Origin: CAYNYF01 sp964401385
GTDB lineage: Bacteria; Planctomycetota; Phycisphaerae; SM23-33
Length of the DNA: 26,743 nucleotides
Direction: 5' to 3'
NCBI GenBank assembly: GCA_964401385.1
Contig: CAYNYF010000059.1
Coordinates: forward strand, 1-26,743
This document shows, in pieces, positions 20,657-26,743 of the stretch. The notes under the pieces are model-generated. The model did no database searches, was not told the origin of the DNA, and saw nothing but the letters and a program-made list of their open reading frames with translations. Within the stretch, counting starts at the first letter, position 1. The number at the start of each line of letters is the position of its first letter. Position numbers and translations under genes: made by a program.

Positions 20657-21262
20657 GATTGCGTGCCTTTCAAACGAGTGGGCCGGCCCCTGCGGAAGTT
20701 CACCGGCCGCGTGTATCGGCGGCGGGACGGGACCGCCCGCAGGGGCTTCTCGGTGACGGCATGTAAGTTGTCGAGCGGCATGAGCTTCTCCCGGGCTCGG
20801 CCGGCATCAACCTTGCAGGGATGCCCTTTGTTGGCGGATTATACCCTTTCGAGCGGGAGCATGGAACCTAGCACGCCGGCTGCGTGGCCGGTGGGGTAAA
20901 CCGTGCTGCCGGCGCCGGCGCGACCCGGACTTTGCCCAAAGCGACAAGCCCAAGCCAGATGCCTATGGGATGCACCGTGCGGACCCGCAGCACATGAAGC
21001 TGTCCGTCGGGAAGCACCACGGCGTAGTTCTCGCCCGGGGAGACACGCCATTGCCGCACGTCCCGTCCGGCGTTCTCTCGACGGAACCGGAGAATCCGTT
21101 CCACGATCTGGCTTCCTCGCATGTGCCGGAGCCTGTCATGCGTAGTCCAATTGGGGCTCGCCGGCTGAATCGCCGGCCGGGGGACGCGAGAACAGAGATG
21201 AGTGTCGTGTGCGCTGGTGGCTCCTCGTCAGCACCTCCGAGGGCGTCCACTGGTTGCCGCGG
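20657..21262. other. Intergenic region between the URO-D-family gene and the kinase gene
   Basis: The only gene candidate in these 600 bp is a minus-strand frame at 20868-21122 (listed separately). Repeated GCCGGC words around 21155-21180 can form a 6-bp hairpin. Confidence 0.35.
20868..21122 (-). CDS. Possible small hypothetical protein
   Basis: The 84-codon frame reads QWRVSPGENYAVVLPDGQLH and VLRVRTVHPIGIWLGLVALG in its middle, which looks like a beta-rich segment followed by a hydrophobic stretch. The end is low-complexity (PAPAARFTPPATQPAC). There is no clear ribosome-binding site and no recognised family; overlapping frames are equally open, so this may be chance. Confidence 0.25.
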   Translation of the reverse strand: MRGSQIVERILRFRRENAGRDVRQWRVSPGENYAVVLPDGQLHVLRVRTVHPIGIWLGLVALGKVRVAPAPAARFTPPATQPAC

Positions 21263-24200
21263 CTACGCTTCGAGCAGTCTCCTCAGAACACGGGTCAAAC
21301 AGATAGATACGGTGTCGCGCTTCTGGTCGATCGTCTCAAGGGCGTTGCTGAAGAGGGCTCTCGCGCCATCCTTGTCTCCCCTGGCAAACGCCACCAAGCC
21401 CAGAGCTGCCCGGTGAACGACCAGCCACCCCGCCCGCTCCGAGCCCTCCCCGGGGTCGTATTCCTCGCCCCTGCAGGCCGCCCCGATCGCTTCATGACAG
21501 ACGGCCATCCGCTCGAGCGCCTGGCGCAGGGCTTGGCGGTCATCCCGAAGGGCGTGCGCCGCGGCAATCACGATCCAAGCATCCGGCGCCCTGACCTGGC
21601 TCGAGGGGTATTCGGCAAAGAGCTTCTCCAACTGCTCGATTGCCTCATCAAGACGCCCCTGATCGAACAGGCACGTCCCCAGGATCATCCGGGCGGCCAC
21701 CCGATGCTCCGTTGTGACATAGCCGTCGAGGGCTTGCCTGCAACAGGCCATGGCTTGGTCGTCCTGGTTCAGGAGAAGGTAGGCCGTCGCACTCACGACG
21801 AGCGGCCACGCCCTTTCGATCCCCAGCTCCTCCGAGAGCAAAGGCTCGCACCGGGACAGCGCCTGCTCCGGCTCGCCCATGTCATTCAAGAGGGAGCTCT
21901 CCACCGCCAGCAGCAGGCGACTTGGCAGCCCCAGGTCCGAGTACTCCGCCCGGGCCTGCTCTAGGCAACTCATGGCCTGGTCGTATCTGCCCATGCCGCG
22001 CAGGGCGACGGCGACGTATGTGGCCGCTTGAAGGCATGCGGGCCGCAGGTCCGCCGAGTCCGCCAGGCACCTCCTCAGCAGACGGAGGGCCTCTTCGTAT
22101 CTGCCCTCTTGGGTCAGAATAAGCCCCAGTGTGCCCTGGGCCCACGCACACAAGGAACGATTCTCCGGGAAGCGTCCGAGCACCGTTGTGAGGATCTCAC
22201 GCGCGACCGGCTTGCTGGGCATCCCGACGACTGCTTTGAGCGCCTCCTTCGAGCCCAGCCTCGCCGGGTATAGCTTGGCCGCCGGTACGATGAACAGTTC
22301 GGCTCGGGGGTCGAAGCGCAGTTGGGTCGCGCGCAACCAAAGCCGCTCACCAATCAGAGGAAGGGCGCTGTGCTCGGGATACTCCCGATAGGCGCGAACG
22401 AGCTCACTGGCCTCTGTTTCCACAGCGCCCCGAAACTGCTGGATCAGGGACTTGCCCAGGCAGCCCAGTGGCCCGGCGAAGCCGGCCTCCAGCGTGTTGA
22501 AGTAGCCCAGGGCCTCCTCGAGCAGTGCCTCCCGTGGGCCGGCATCTTCGGATCGCCTCCTGACCAGTTCCACGCAGCACTGGCCCGCCTCGAACAGCGC
22601 CCGCTCGCCCTCCTCGCGCCCGGCGTGGCTATCGGCGATCCGCAAGTACTCCCGCTTGGCCCTATCGAACATGCCTTCGTTGCAAAAGGCGTTGGGCACC
22701 TCCAGGCAGGAGAGGCTCAGCGCCGTGCCCCGGCCGAAGACACGGAACCGGCGTATCCGAGTGCCCTCGCCGGAGCCGTAGAGCCCCACGCGATGGCCCA
22801 ACAGGGGCACCATGTCCAGCCAGCGGAGCAGTTCCTGTCCGTCCACGCTCAGTCGCAGTGAGCTGCCGGCCCGCTCGGCCACCACGTGGTGCATCGTGCC
22901 CGGCACGTAGGACGCTTCGGCCCAGGCCACGTCCGCGCCGTCCTTGGCGATCTTGGCACAGATGTTGTAGTCCGCCCCGAACTGGAGGCAGTAGCCGTCC
23001 CAATACGCCTTGCAGGCATCAGGTCCCGGGGCCGAGACCTGCACGCTCAGCTCCCCCTGTCCCGATTCCACCATGCCCTCCATCTCCACTCGGACGTCGC
23101 CTTCGACGTTGAGATCCATCAGCAGCACGCTTTCCCCGGGCGAGGATCGCAGCAGCCCGTCCTGGACCCGCCATGGGACGCCGATTCGCGTCCATCCCTC
23201 CGGCCCCCCGTTCGGCAGCTTGGTGAAGTCCACGTCGGCCAGCAGCCGCCACGGGGCAACGCCCTCCAGCCAGTTGTCCAGGTCCCGGGCCAGCTCAGCT
23301 ACCGTGGCGTAGCGCTTGGACTTGTCCTTCTCCAGACAGCGCAGGGTAATCTCCGCCAGCTCCGGCGGCACGCGGCGCTTGGGGTTCACGCGGATCGGGT
23401 CCGGCGGACCGCCCGTCGTGATCTTCTGGACGAGCTTGCGGAAGCTCTCGGCCTCGAAGGGCCGCTTCAGCGTGCACAGCTCGTATAGAATCACCCCCAG
23501 CGACCAGACGTCCGAGCGGGCGTCGATCTCATCCGTCAATCCCAACGCCTGCTCCGGGGACATCCACGCCGGCGTGCCCATGTACTCCCCCTCCACCGTC
23601 GCAGGGAAGGAAACATCGACGTCCTGGCGCAGGCTCTCCACATCCCGCTGGTAGTGCTGCCAGACGCTCCGATGGCTGTCGAATTCGGCCGCAGCGGGCC
23701 GATCTCCCGTGCCCGTGACCTTGGCCATCCCCCAGTCGATCACCAGCACCTCCCCGTAGTCACCCACCACGATGTTGGCCGGCTTGAGGTCGCGGTGGAT
23801 CACCCCCCGGTCGTGGGCGAAGCGGATCGTCTGGCAGCAGGCGTGCAGGATGCGGACCAGGCGGCGCAGGGGGAAGCGCTCGAGCGCCGGGGTGTCGTCG
23901 GCCCGGAGGTTGCCGAGGATGTCCCGCAGCGTCCGGCCCTCGACCGGCCGCATAGTGTAATAGGGCCGCCCCAGCGTGTCTTCACCCAGGCGGTACACCG
24001 GCACCACCCCGGGATGCTGCAACTGGGCAGTGACGTTGGCCTCGTCCAGGAAGCGCATCAGCTCCTTCGGATCCCGCTGCTGCTGGTCCCGGGCGGGCGT
24101 CTTGAGGGCAACGTCGCGCCGGACGTCGTATTCCCGTGCGAGGTACACTGTGGCGAAGCCGCCTCGCCCGAGTCGGCCTTTCACGTCGAAGCCCGGATAG

Positions 24201-24304
24201 ATGCGCTCGCCGCTCTCGTCTGAGGGAACTGGCTCGAGGCCGCTTTCGCCAAAGCCTGGGAACTCCCCTTCGGGAGGAACGCTCTCCTGACCGTGTTCGA
24301 CCAT
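21263..24304 (-). CDS. Ser/Thr protein kinase with C-terminal TPR repeats
   Basis: The 1013-residue product has a Hanks-type kinase domain (about 40-345). The Gly-rich loop is GRLGRGGFATVYLA, the Lys is K68 in VALKTPA, the catalytic loop is HRDLKPANIV (H170-N177), the activation-loop start is DWG at D190 instead of DFG, then PAWMSPEQAL and SDVWSLGVILYEL. The residues needed for catalysis are present. A LamG/DUF1583-like beta domain follows (about 355-530). The rest is TPR-type helices (for example RYEEALRLLRRCLADSADLR and RLDEAIEQLEKLFAEYP). No transmembrane helix is seen. DWG kinases joined to TPRs are common in planctomycetes. The ATG at 24304 has AGGAG 7 nt upstream, and a hairpin lies at 24328-24349. 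No phosphatase or partner is nearby. Confidence 0.9.
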   Translation of the reverse strand: MVEHGQESVPPEGEFPGFGESGLEPVPSDESGERIYPGFDVKGRLGRGGFATVYLAREYDVRRDVALKTPARDQQQRDPKELMRFLDEANVTAQLQHPGVVPVYRLGEDTLGRPYYTMRPVEGRTLRDILGNLRADDTPALERFPLRRLVRILHACCQTIRFAHDRGVIHRDLKPANIVVGDYGEVLVIDWGMAKVTGTGDRPAAAEFDSHRSVWQHYQRDVESLRQDVDVSFPATVEGEYMGTPAWMSPEQALGLTDEIDARSDVWSLGVILYELCTLKRPFEAESFRKLVQKITTGGPPDPIRVNPKRRVPPELAEITLRCLEKDKSKRYATVAELARDLDNWLEGVAPWRLLADVDFTKLPNGGPEGWTRIGVPWRVQDGLLRSSPGESVLLMDLNVEGDVRVEMEGMVESGQGELSVQVSAPGPDACKAYWDGYCLQFGADYNICAKIAKDGADVAWAEASYVPGTMHHVVAERAGSSLRLSVDGQELLRWLDMVPLLGHRVGLYGSGEGTRIRRFRVFGRGTALSLSCLEVPNAFCNEGMFDRAKREYLRIADSHAGREEGERALFEAGQCCVELVRRRSEDAGPREALLEEALGYFNTLEAGFAGPLGCLGKSLIQQFRGAVETEASELVRAYREYPEHSALPLIGERLWLRATQLRFDPRAELFIVPAAKLYPARLGSKEALKAVVGMPSKPVAREILTTVLGRFPENRSLCAWAQGTLGLILTQEGRYEEALRLLRRCLADSADLRPACLQAATYVAVALRGMGRYDQAMSCLEQARAEYSDLGLPSRLLLAVESSLLNDMGEPEQALSRCEPLLSEELGIERAWPLVVSATAYLLLNQDDQAMACCRQALDGYVTTEHRVAARMILGTCLFDQGRLDEAIEQLEKLFAEYPSSQVRAPDAWIVIAAAHALRDDRQALRQALERMAVCHEAIGAACRGEEYDPGEGSERAGWLVVHRAALGLVAFARGDKDGARALFSNALETIDQKRDTVSICLTRVLRRLLEA

Positions 24305-24327
24305 GACTTGACTCCTGCGTGGCAGGC

Positions 24328-24349
24328 CCAGGGGTCATACTGCCCCTGG
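24328..24349. repeat. Inverted repeat upstream of the kinase gene
   Basis: CCAGGGG (24328-24334) and CCCCTGG (24343-24349) are exact 7-bp arms with an 8-nt loop, 24 bp upstream of the kinase start codon. It could be a leader hairpin affecting translation or an operator. Confidence 0.45.
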
Positions 24350-24399
24350 CGGCCCGCATAGGATGCTACTGGACATCATTGCCGCGTCGGCGCCGGGGT

Positions 24400-24600
24400 G
24401 CAAGGCGGCAGATGCAGATACGTTGGCGCGGGCCTCGGCGAGAAGCTCGGCATCCTGGCCGATGCAGCGGATCTCATCCACGACGACCTGCTCGATCTCC
24501 GCCGCCGGCAGCGATCCCGACGAGCAGGCACCGCGGCCTTTCTTGATGGCATTCGTGCACGTGTAGTACCGGTACCGCTTGCCGCCCTTGGCGGCGAACT
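24400..24600 (-). pseudogene. Serine recombinase remnant (zinc beta-ribbon region)
   Basis: A minus-strand frame reads GGKRYRYYTCTNAIKKGRGA, then CSSGSLPAAEIEQVVVDEIR and a helix. This is the zinc beta-ribbon and following segment of large serine recombinases (Y-R-Y-Y-x-C-x-N-A-x-K-x-G-x-x-x-C-x-S, then P-A-x-x-I-E-x-x-V-x-D-E-I). The catalytic Ser domain and the coiled-coil tail are absent. It points to an old integrated element between the kinase and the ArsR-type regulator. Confidence 0.6.
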
Positions 24601-24760
24601 GGGCAGCGGGAGCGAAGTCAGCGGACAAGCCGAACAGCCTGCCCGAGGCATTCTTCGGTCTGCTGAGGGCGCGAGCTGTGCTGCAAACGTGGCTTGCAGA
24701 TGTTGCTTCCCGCAAACCATCCGCAAGGCTGACGGCTGACGCAGAGCCCCGAAAATTCAC

Positions 24761-24788
24761 TTGACACCTTGCCGGCCACCACTACATT
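24761..24788 (+). promoter_or_regulatory. Candidate promoter of the ArsR-family gene
   Basis: TTGACA (24761-24766, consensus -35) is followed after 16 nt by TACATT (24783-24788, 4 of 6 -10 bases). Transcription would start near 24795. This is the strongest sigma-70-like promoter I see in the window. Confidence 0.5.
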
Positions 24789-24841
24789 GGCAAATTCGAA
24801 GATTCGCATCAGCTTTAGTTCTTATGCGATACGCGATCGCC

Positions 24842-24846
24842 GGGAG
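24842..24846 (+). promoter_or_regulatory. Ribosome-binding site favouring the GTG start of the ArsR-family gene
   Basis: GGGAG at 24842-24846 lies 10 nt before GTG 24857. The alternative in-frame ATG at 24824 has no purine-rich site before it. Confidence 0.4.
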
Positions 24847-24856
24847 CAAGCGGCAA

Positions 24857-25201
24857 GTGGATTCCAAGAAAGCATCGGAGTGGGCGGAGACGCTGAGGGC
24901 AGCGGCACACCCCGTCCGGCTGATGATCTTGGCCGAACTCCTTGAAGGGCCGAGATGCGTCACCGCCATTCGCGAGTTGCTGGAAGCTCGCCAGCCGAAC
25001 GTTTCACAGCATCTGTCGGTGCTCAAACACAGTGGTCTTGTGGCCTTCGGCCGGGAAGGCGCCTTTCGCTGCTATTACCTGCCGAAACCTGCCCAAGTCA
25101 GGGCCATCTTCAAGCTATTCGAAAAGGATTATACGACGGCTAGCTTGGAGAAGATTAGGAAGAAGTTCCGCCGCGCCCACGACCCAAAGGCTCGGCGGTA
25201 G
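24857..25201 (+). CDS. ArsR-family transcriptional regulator
   Basis: With the GTG at 24857 the product is 114 residues, normal for this family; the ATG at 24824 would add 11. The winged helix-turn-helix is clear: AETLRAAAHPVRLMILAELL, then ARQPNVSQHLSVLKHSGLV (recognition helix) and FGREGAFRCYYLPKP (wing). The usual metal-binding ELCVCDL motif is replaced by GPRCVTAI with one Cys, so metal sensing of the ArsR/CadC type is doubtful; a redox or other signal is possible. It stands 170 bp upstream of the antiporter operon on the same strand and could regulate it, but that is inference from position. Confidence 0.85.
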   Translation: MDSKKASEWAETLRAAAHPVRLMILAELLEGPRCVTAIRELLEARQPNVSQHLSVLKHSGLVAFGREGAFRCYYLPKPAQVRAIFKLFEKDYTTASLEKIRKKFRRAHDPKARR

Positions 25202-25371
25202 CTTTAAGACCCGCGCGGGCTTGGGCCATGGAGGTCTATGTTGCGTATCTGGAGCGGGAACGAACAGAGCTCTCCGGGTGCACGGGTAGGGCATTGGCAT
25301 GATCTGAGCGGCGCTGTCGAGGCTTGCCGGGAAGTCGGTGAATCTGGCCCGGCCGTGTACGGAACGTAGCG

Positions 25372-25872
25372 ATGCTGAAACATCTAAGCAGGTATCTAGC
25401 GACGGCGGGCGTGCTCTTCTGCTTGTGGTTGCTGTTGACGTCGACCACCAACTTTCAGGAGGTGGTGGCCGGAGCGGTGCTGGCGCTGCTCGTCGCGGCG
25501 CTGGGGTACAAGGGGTTCACGAGGCGCGGCCTCCGCATCTTCTCCCCCTGGCGCCTGGTGCATCTGCTGATCTACTTGCCGGTCTTCTTCTGGGAGATGA
25601 TCAAGGCCAACTTTGATGTGGCCTACAGAGTGGTCCACCCGCGGATGCCGATCAAACCCGGGATCGTGGCCATAAAGACGGAGCTGAAGAGCGACATCGG
25701 CAAGCTGTTTCTCGCCAACTCCATCACGCTCACCCCGGGGACGCTGACCCTGGAGGTCGAGGGAGAGTACCTGTTCATTCACTGGATAAACGTGAAAGAC
25801 GAGGACGTCGAAAGGGTCTCGCAGCTTATAGGCGGCCGGTTCGAGAAGCACCTGAAGGCGATATGCGAATGA
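25372..25872 (+). CDS. mnhE: Monovalent cation/H+ antiporter subunit E
   Basis: The 166-residue product has N-terminal membrane helices (GVLFCLWLLLTST and AGAVLALLVAALGY) and then LLIYLPVFFWEMIKANFDVA. The signature RVVHPRMPIKPGIVAIKT and LANSITLTPGTLTLEVEG is typical of MnhE/MrpE. This subunit belongs to the Mrp-type multisubunit Na+(Li+/K+)/H+ antiporter in the cytoplasmic membrane. Its ATG at 25372 has only a weak Shine-Dalgarno (GGAACG). The stop overlaps the next gene start, as usual for these clusters. It starts an operon that continues past the right edge. Confidence 0.9.
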   Translation: MLKHLSRYLATAGVLFCLWLLLTSTTNFQEVVAGAVLALLVAALGYKGFTRRGLRIFSPWRLVHLLIYLPVFFWEMIKANFDVAYRVVHPRMPIKPGIVAIKTELKSDIGKLFLANSITLTPGTLTLEVEGEYLFIHWINVKDEDVERVSQLIGGRFEKHLKAICE

Positions 25873-26129
25873 GCCTCGCCCTCTACATCGTTTTCTTCGG
25901 CGTCGGGGCCGCAGCGGTGCTGCTTTGCATGGTCCGGGCCCTCCTGGGCCCCACCGCACCGGACAGGCTCGTCGCGGTGGACGGGATGATCACCATCACG
26001 ACGGCGTTGCTGGTCCTGTTGGGGCTCTTTTTGGGAAGACGAATATACATCGACGTGGCCCTGGTGTACGCCGTGCTTGCGTTCGTGGGCGTGATCGCAG
26101 TCGCGCGCTACCTGGAGAGGGGACTATGA
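25863..26129 (+). CDS. mnhF: Monovalent cation/H+ antiporter subunit F
   Basis: The 88-residue protein has three predicted membrane helices. MnhF/MrpF features include LLCMVRALLGPTAPDRLVAV between helices 1 and 2 and RRIYIDVALVYAVLAFVGVI. Two candidate ATGs are 25863 and 25869; the second forms an ATGA overlap with the mnhE stop and may be the actual start. Its stop overlaps mnhG by ATGA, so the subunits are probably translationally coupled. Confidence 0.9.
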   Translation: MRMSLALYIVFFGVGAAAVLLCMVRALLGPTAPDRLVAVDGMITITTALLVLLGLFLGRRIYIDVALVYAVLAFVGVIAVARYLERGL

Positions 26130-26509
26130 CAACAACGGCCATTATAGGCGCGTTCGTTGTAGGCTTCGGGGTGGTCTTCCTCCTCCTCGGCGCCTTGGGA
26201 ATCTTCCGCCTTCCGGACGTCTACAACAGGCTCCAAGCAGGGACGAAATGTACCACCCTGGGCGCCTTTTGCGCGATTGTGGGCGTGGGGATCGCAGAGC
26301 CGGGCTGGACATTCAAGGCCCTGATCGTGGCGGTCTTCATCCTTCTCACGAACCCGATAAGCGCCCACGCCCTCGCCAGGGCGAGCTACAAGAGCGGGGT
26401 CCGTCTCTACGACGGCACCGTCGTCGACAAGTGCCGGGAGTTGGGTAAATGCAAGGAAGTCGGGAACGCAGCGGAAACCTCTGAGTCGACCGCAGGTGGC
26501 GAAGAATGA
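26126..26509 (+). CDS. mnhG: Monovalent cation/H+ antiporter subunit G
   Basis: The 127-residue product has three membrane helices and the MnhG/MrpG signature GALGIFRLPDVYNRLQAGTK followed by TTLGAFCAIVGVG and LLTNPISAHALARASYKSGV. A charged extension (GTVVDKCRELGKCKEVGNAA and more) follows the family core and may be lineage-specific. GGAGAGGGG precedes the ATG at 26126. A longer in-frame start at 25925 lies inside mnhF and was rejected. Confidence 0.9.
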   Translation: MTTTAIIGAFVVGFGVVFLLLGALGIFRLPDVYNRLQAGTKCTTLGAFCAIVGVGIAEPGWTFKALIVAVFILLTNPISAHALARASYKSGVRLYDGTVVDKCRELGKCKEVGNAAETSESTAGGEE

Positions 26510-26743
26510 TTGTCATTGAAGCGATCCTCATTTTGCTGATGCTGGTCGCCGCCGTCGCGACAAGCGTTTTCCGGGATCTGATTAGCGCGCTGGTCATGTG
26601 CGCGGCGGTGAGTTTGCTTGCATCGCTTCTGTTCTACCTTCTGGATGCGCCTGATGTGGCGATGGCGGAGGCCGCCATCGGCGCAGGCCTCACCACCGCG
26701 ATGTTCGTCGTGGCGGTGAGGAAAACGAAGAGATACGAAGAGT
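26506..26743 (+). CDS. DUF4040 / MbhD-like antiporter subunit, 3' end beyond the window
   Basis: From ATG 26506, overlapping the mnhG stop by ATGA, the 79 visible codons read MIVIEAILILLMLVAAVATS, then LISALVMCAAVSLLASLLFY and LLDAPDVAMAEAAIGAGLTT and AMFVVAVRKTKRYEE. The pattern DAPDVAMAEAAIGAG is the hallmark of DUF4040 (the C-terminal part of MnhA, or a separate MbhD-type subunit). No stop is seen before the window ends. As a separate gene after E-F-G, it recalls archaeal Mbh/Mbx-type clusters more than canonical mrpABCDEFG. Such subunits are part of proton/sodium-translocating modules. Confidence 0.85.
   Translation, partial: MIVIEAILILLMLVAAVATSVFRDLISALVMCAAVSLLASLLFYLLDAPDVAMAEAAIGAGLTTAMFVVAVRKTKRYEE

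Noticed and set aside
25205..25225. Terminator after the ArsR-family gene
   Set aside because: CCCGCGCGGG is a palindrome without room for a loop and without a T-run.
1..26743. CRISPR arrays, tRNA and rRNA genes
   Set aside because: No regularly spaced repeats, cloverleaf sequences or rRNA signatures were seen on either strand by eye.

Overview
The window looks like a chromosomal piece of a GC-rich planctomycete, probably in or near the Phycisphaerae. This is inferred from family content, not from a database search. The clues are a PEP-CTERM sorting signal next to a dockerin-like EF-hand and an autotransporter-type beta-strand domain, a DUF1580-like N-terminus, and a Ser/Thr kinase with DWG instead of DFG fused to TPR repeats. 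Large secreted DNRLRE-type proteins point the same way.

Layout. Positions 1-437 hold no recognisable gene. 438-2357 (-) encodes a secreted GH30-like glycosidase with two C-terminal Ig/PKD-like domains. 2358-6275 is a scar zone. It holds a HEAT-repeat protein preceded by a sigma-region-4-like remnant, the 3' end of a PEP-CTERM gene with a second anchor-like sequence in another frame, a terminator-like hairpin, a DUF1580 stub and the C-terminal part of a transposase. 6276-15886 (-) is a tight four-gene operon of large secreted proteins: a TIM-barrel-like protein, two paralogues with degenerate esterase-like domains, and a double-DNRLRE SGNH hydrolase. The operon probably acts on a complex polysaccharide outside the cytoplasm.

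16041-17970 is a composite of a glycyl-radical-enzyme 3' end joined to the start of a phage gene, a pseudopilin-like gene sitting between two 29-bp direct repeats, and a strip of prophage structural genes. 17954-19560 holds a small conserved protein, a methyltransferase that appears to have lost its SAM-binding core, and a large pseudogene with two in-frame stops. Then come a uroporphyrinogen-decarboxylase-family gene of lower GC (19613-20656), the kinase-TPR gene (21263-24304), a serine-recombinase zinc-ribbon remnant, an ArsR-family regulator, and the start of a cation-antiporter operon (MnhE-MnhF-MnhG-DUF4040) running off the right edge.

The most distinctive signals are the operon with paired pseudo-esterases, palindromic repeat units read through in frame inside several genes, and the pseudopilin gene between 29-bp direct repeats inside a phage gene. 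Many truncated genes suggest repeated insertion and deletion, but some junctions could also be assembly errors.
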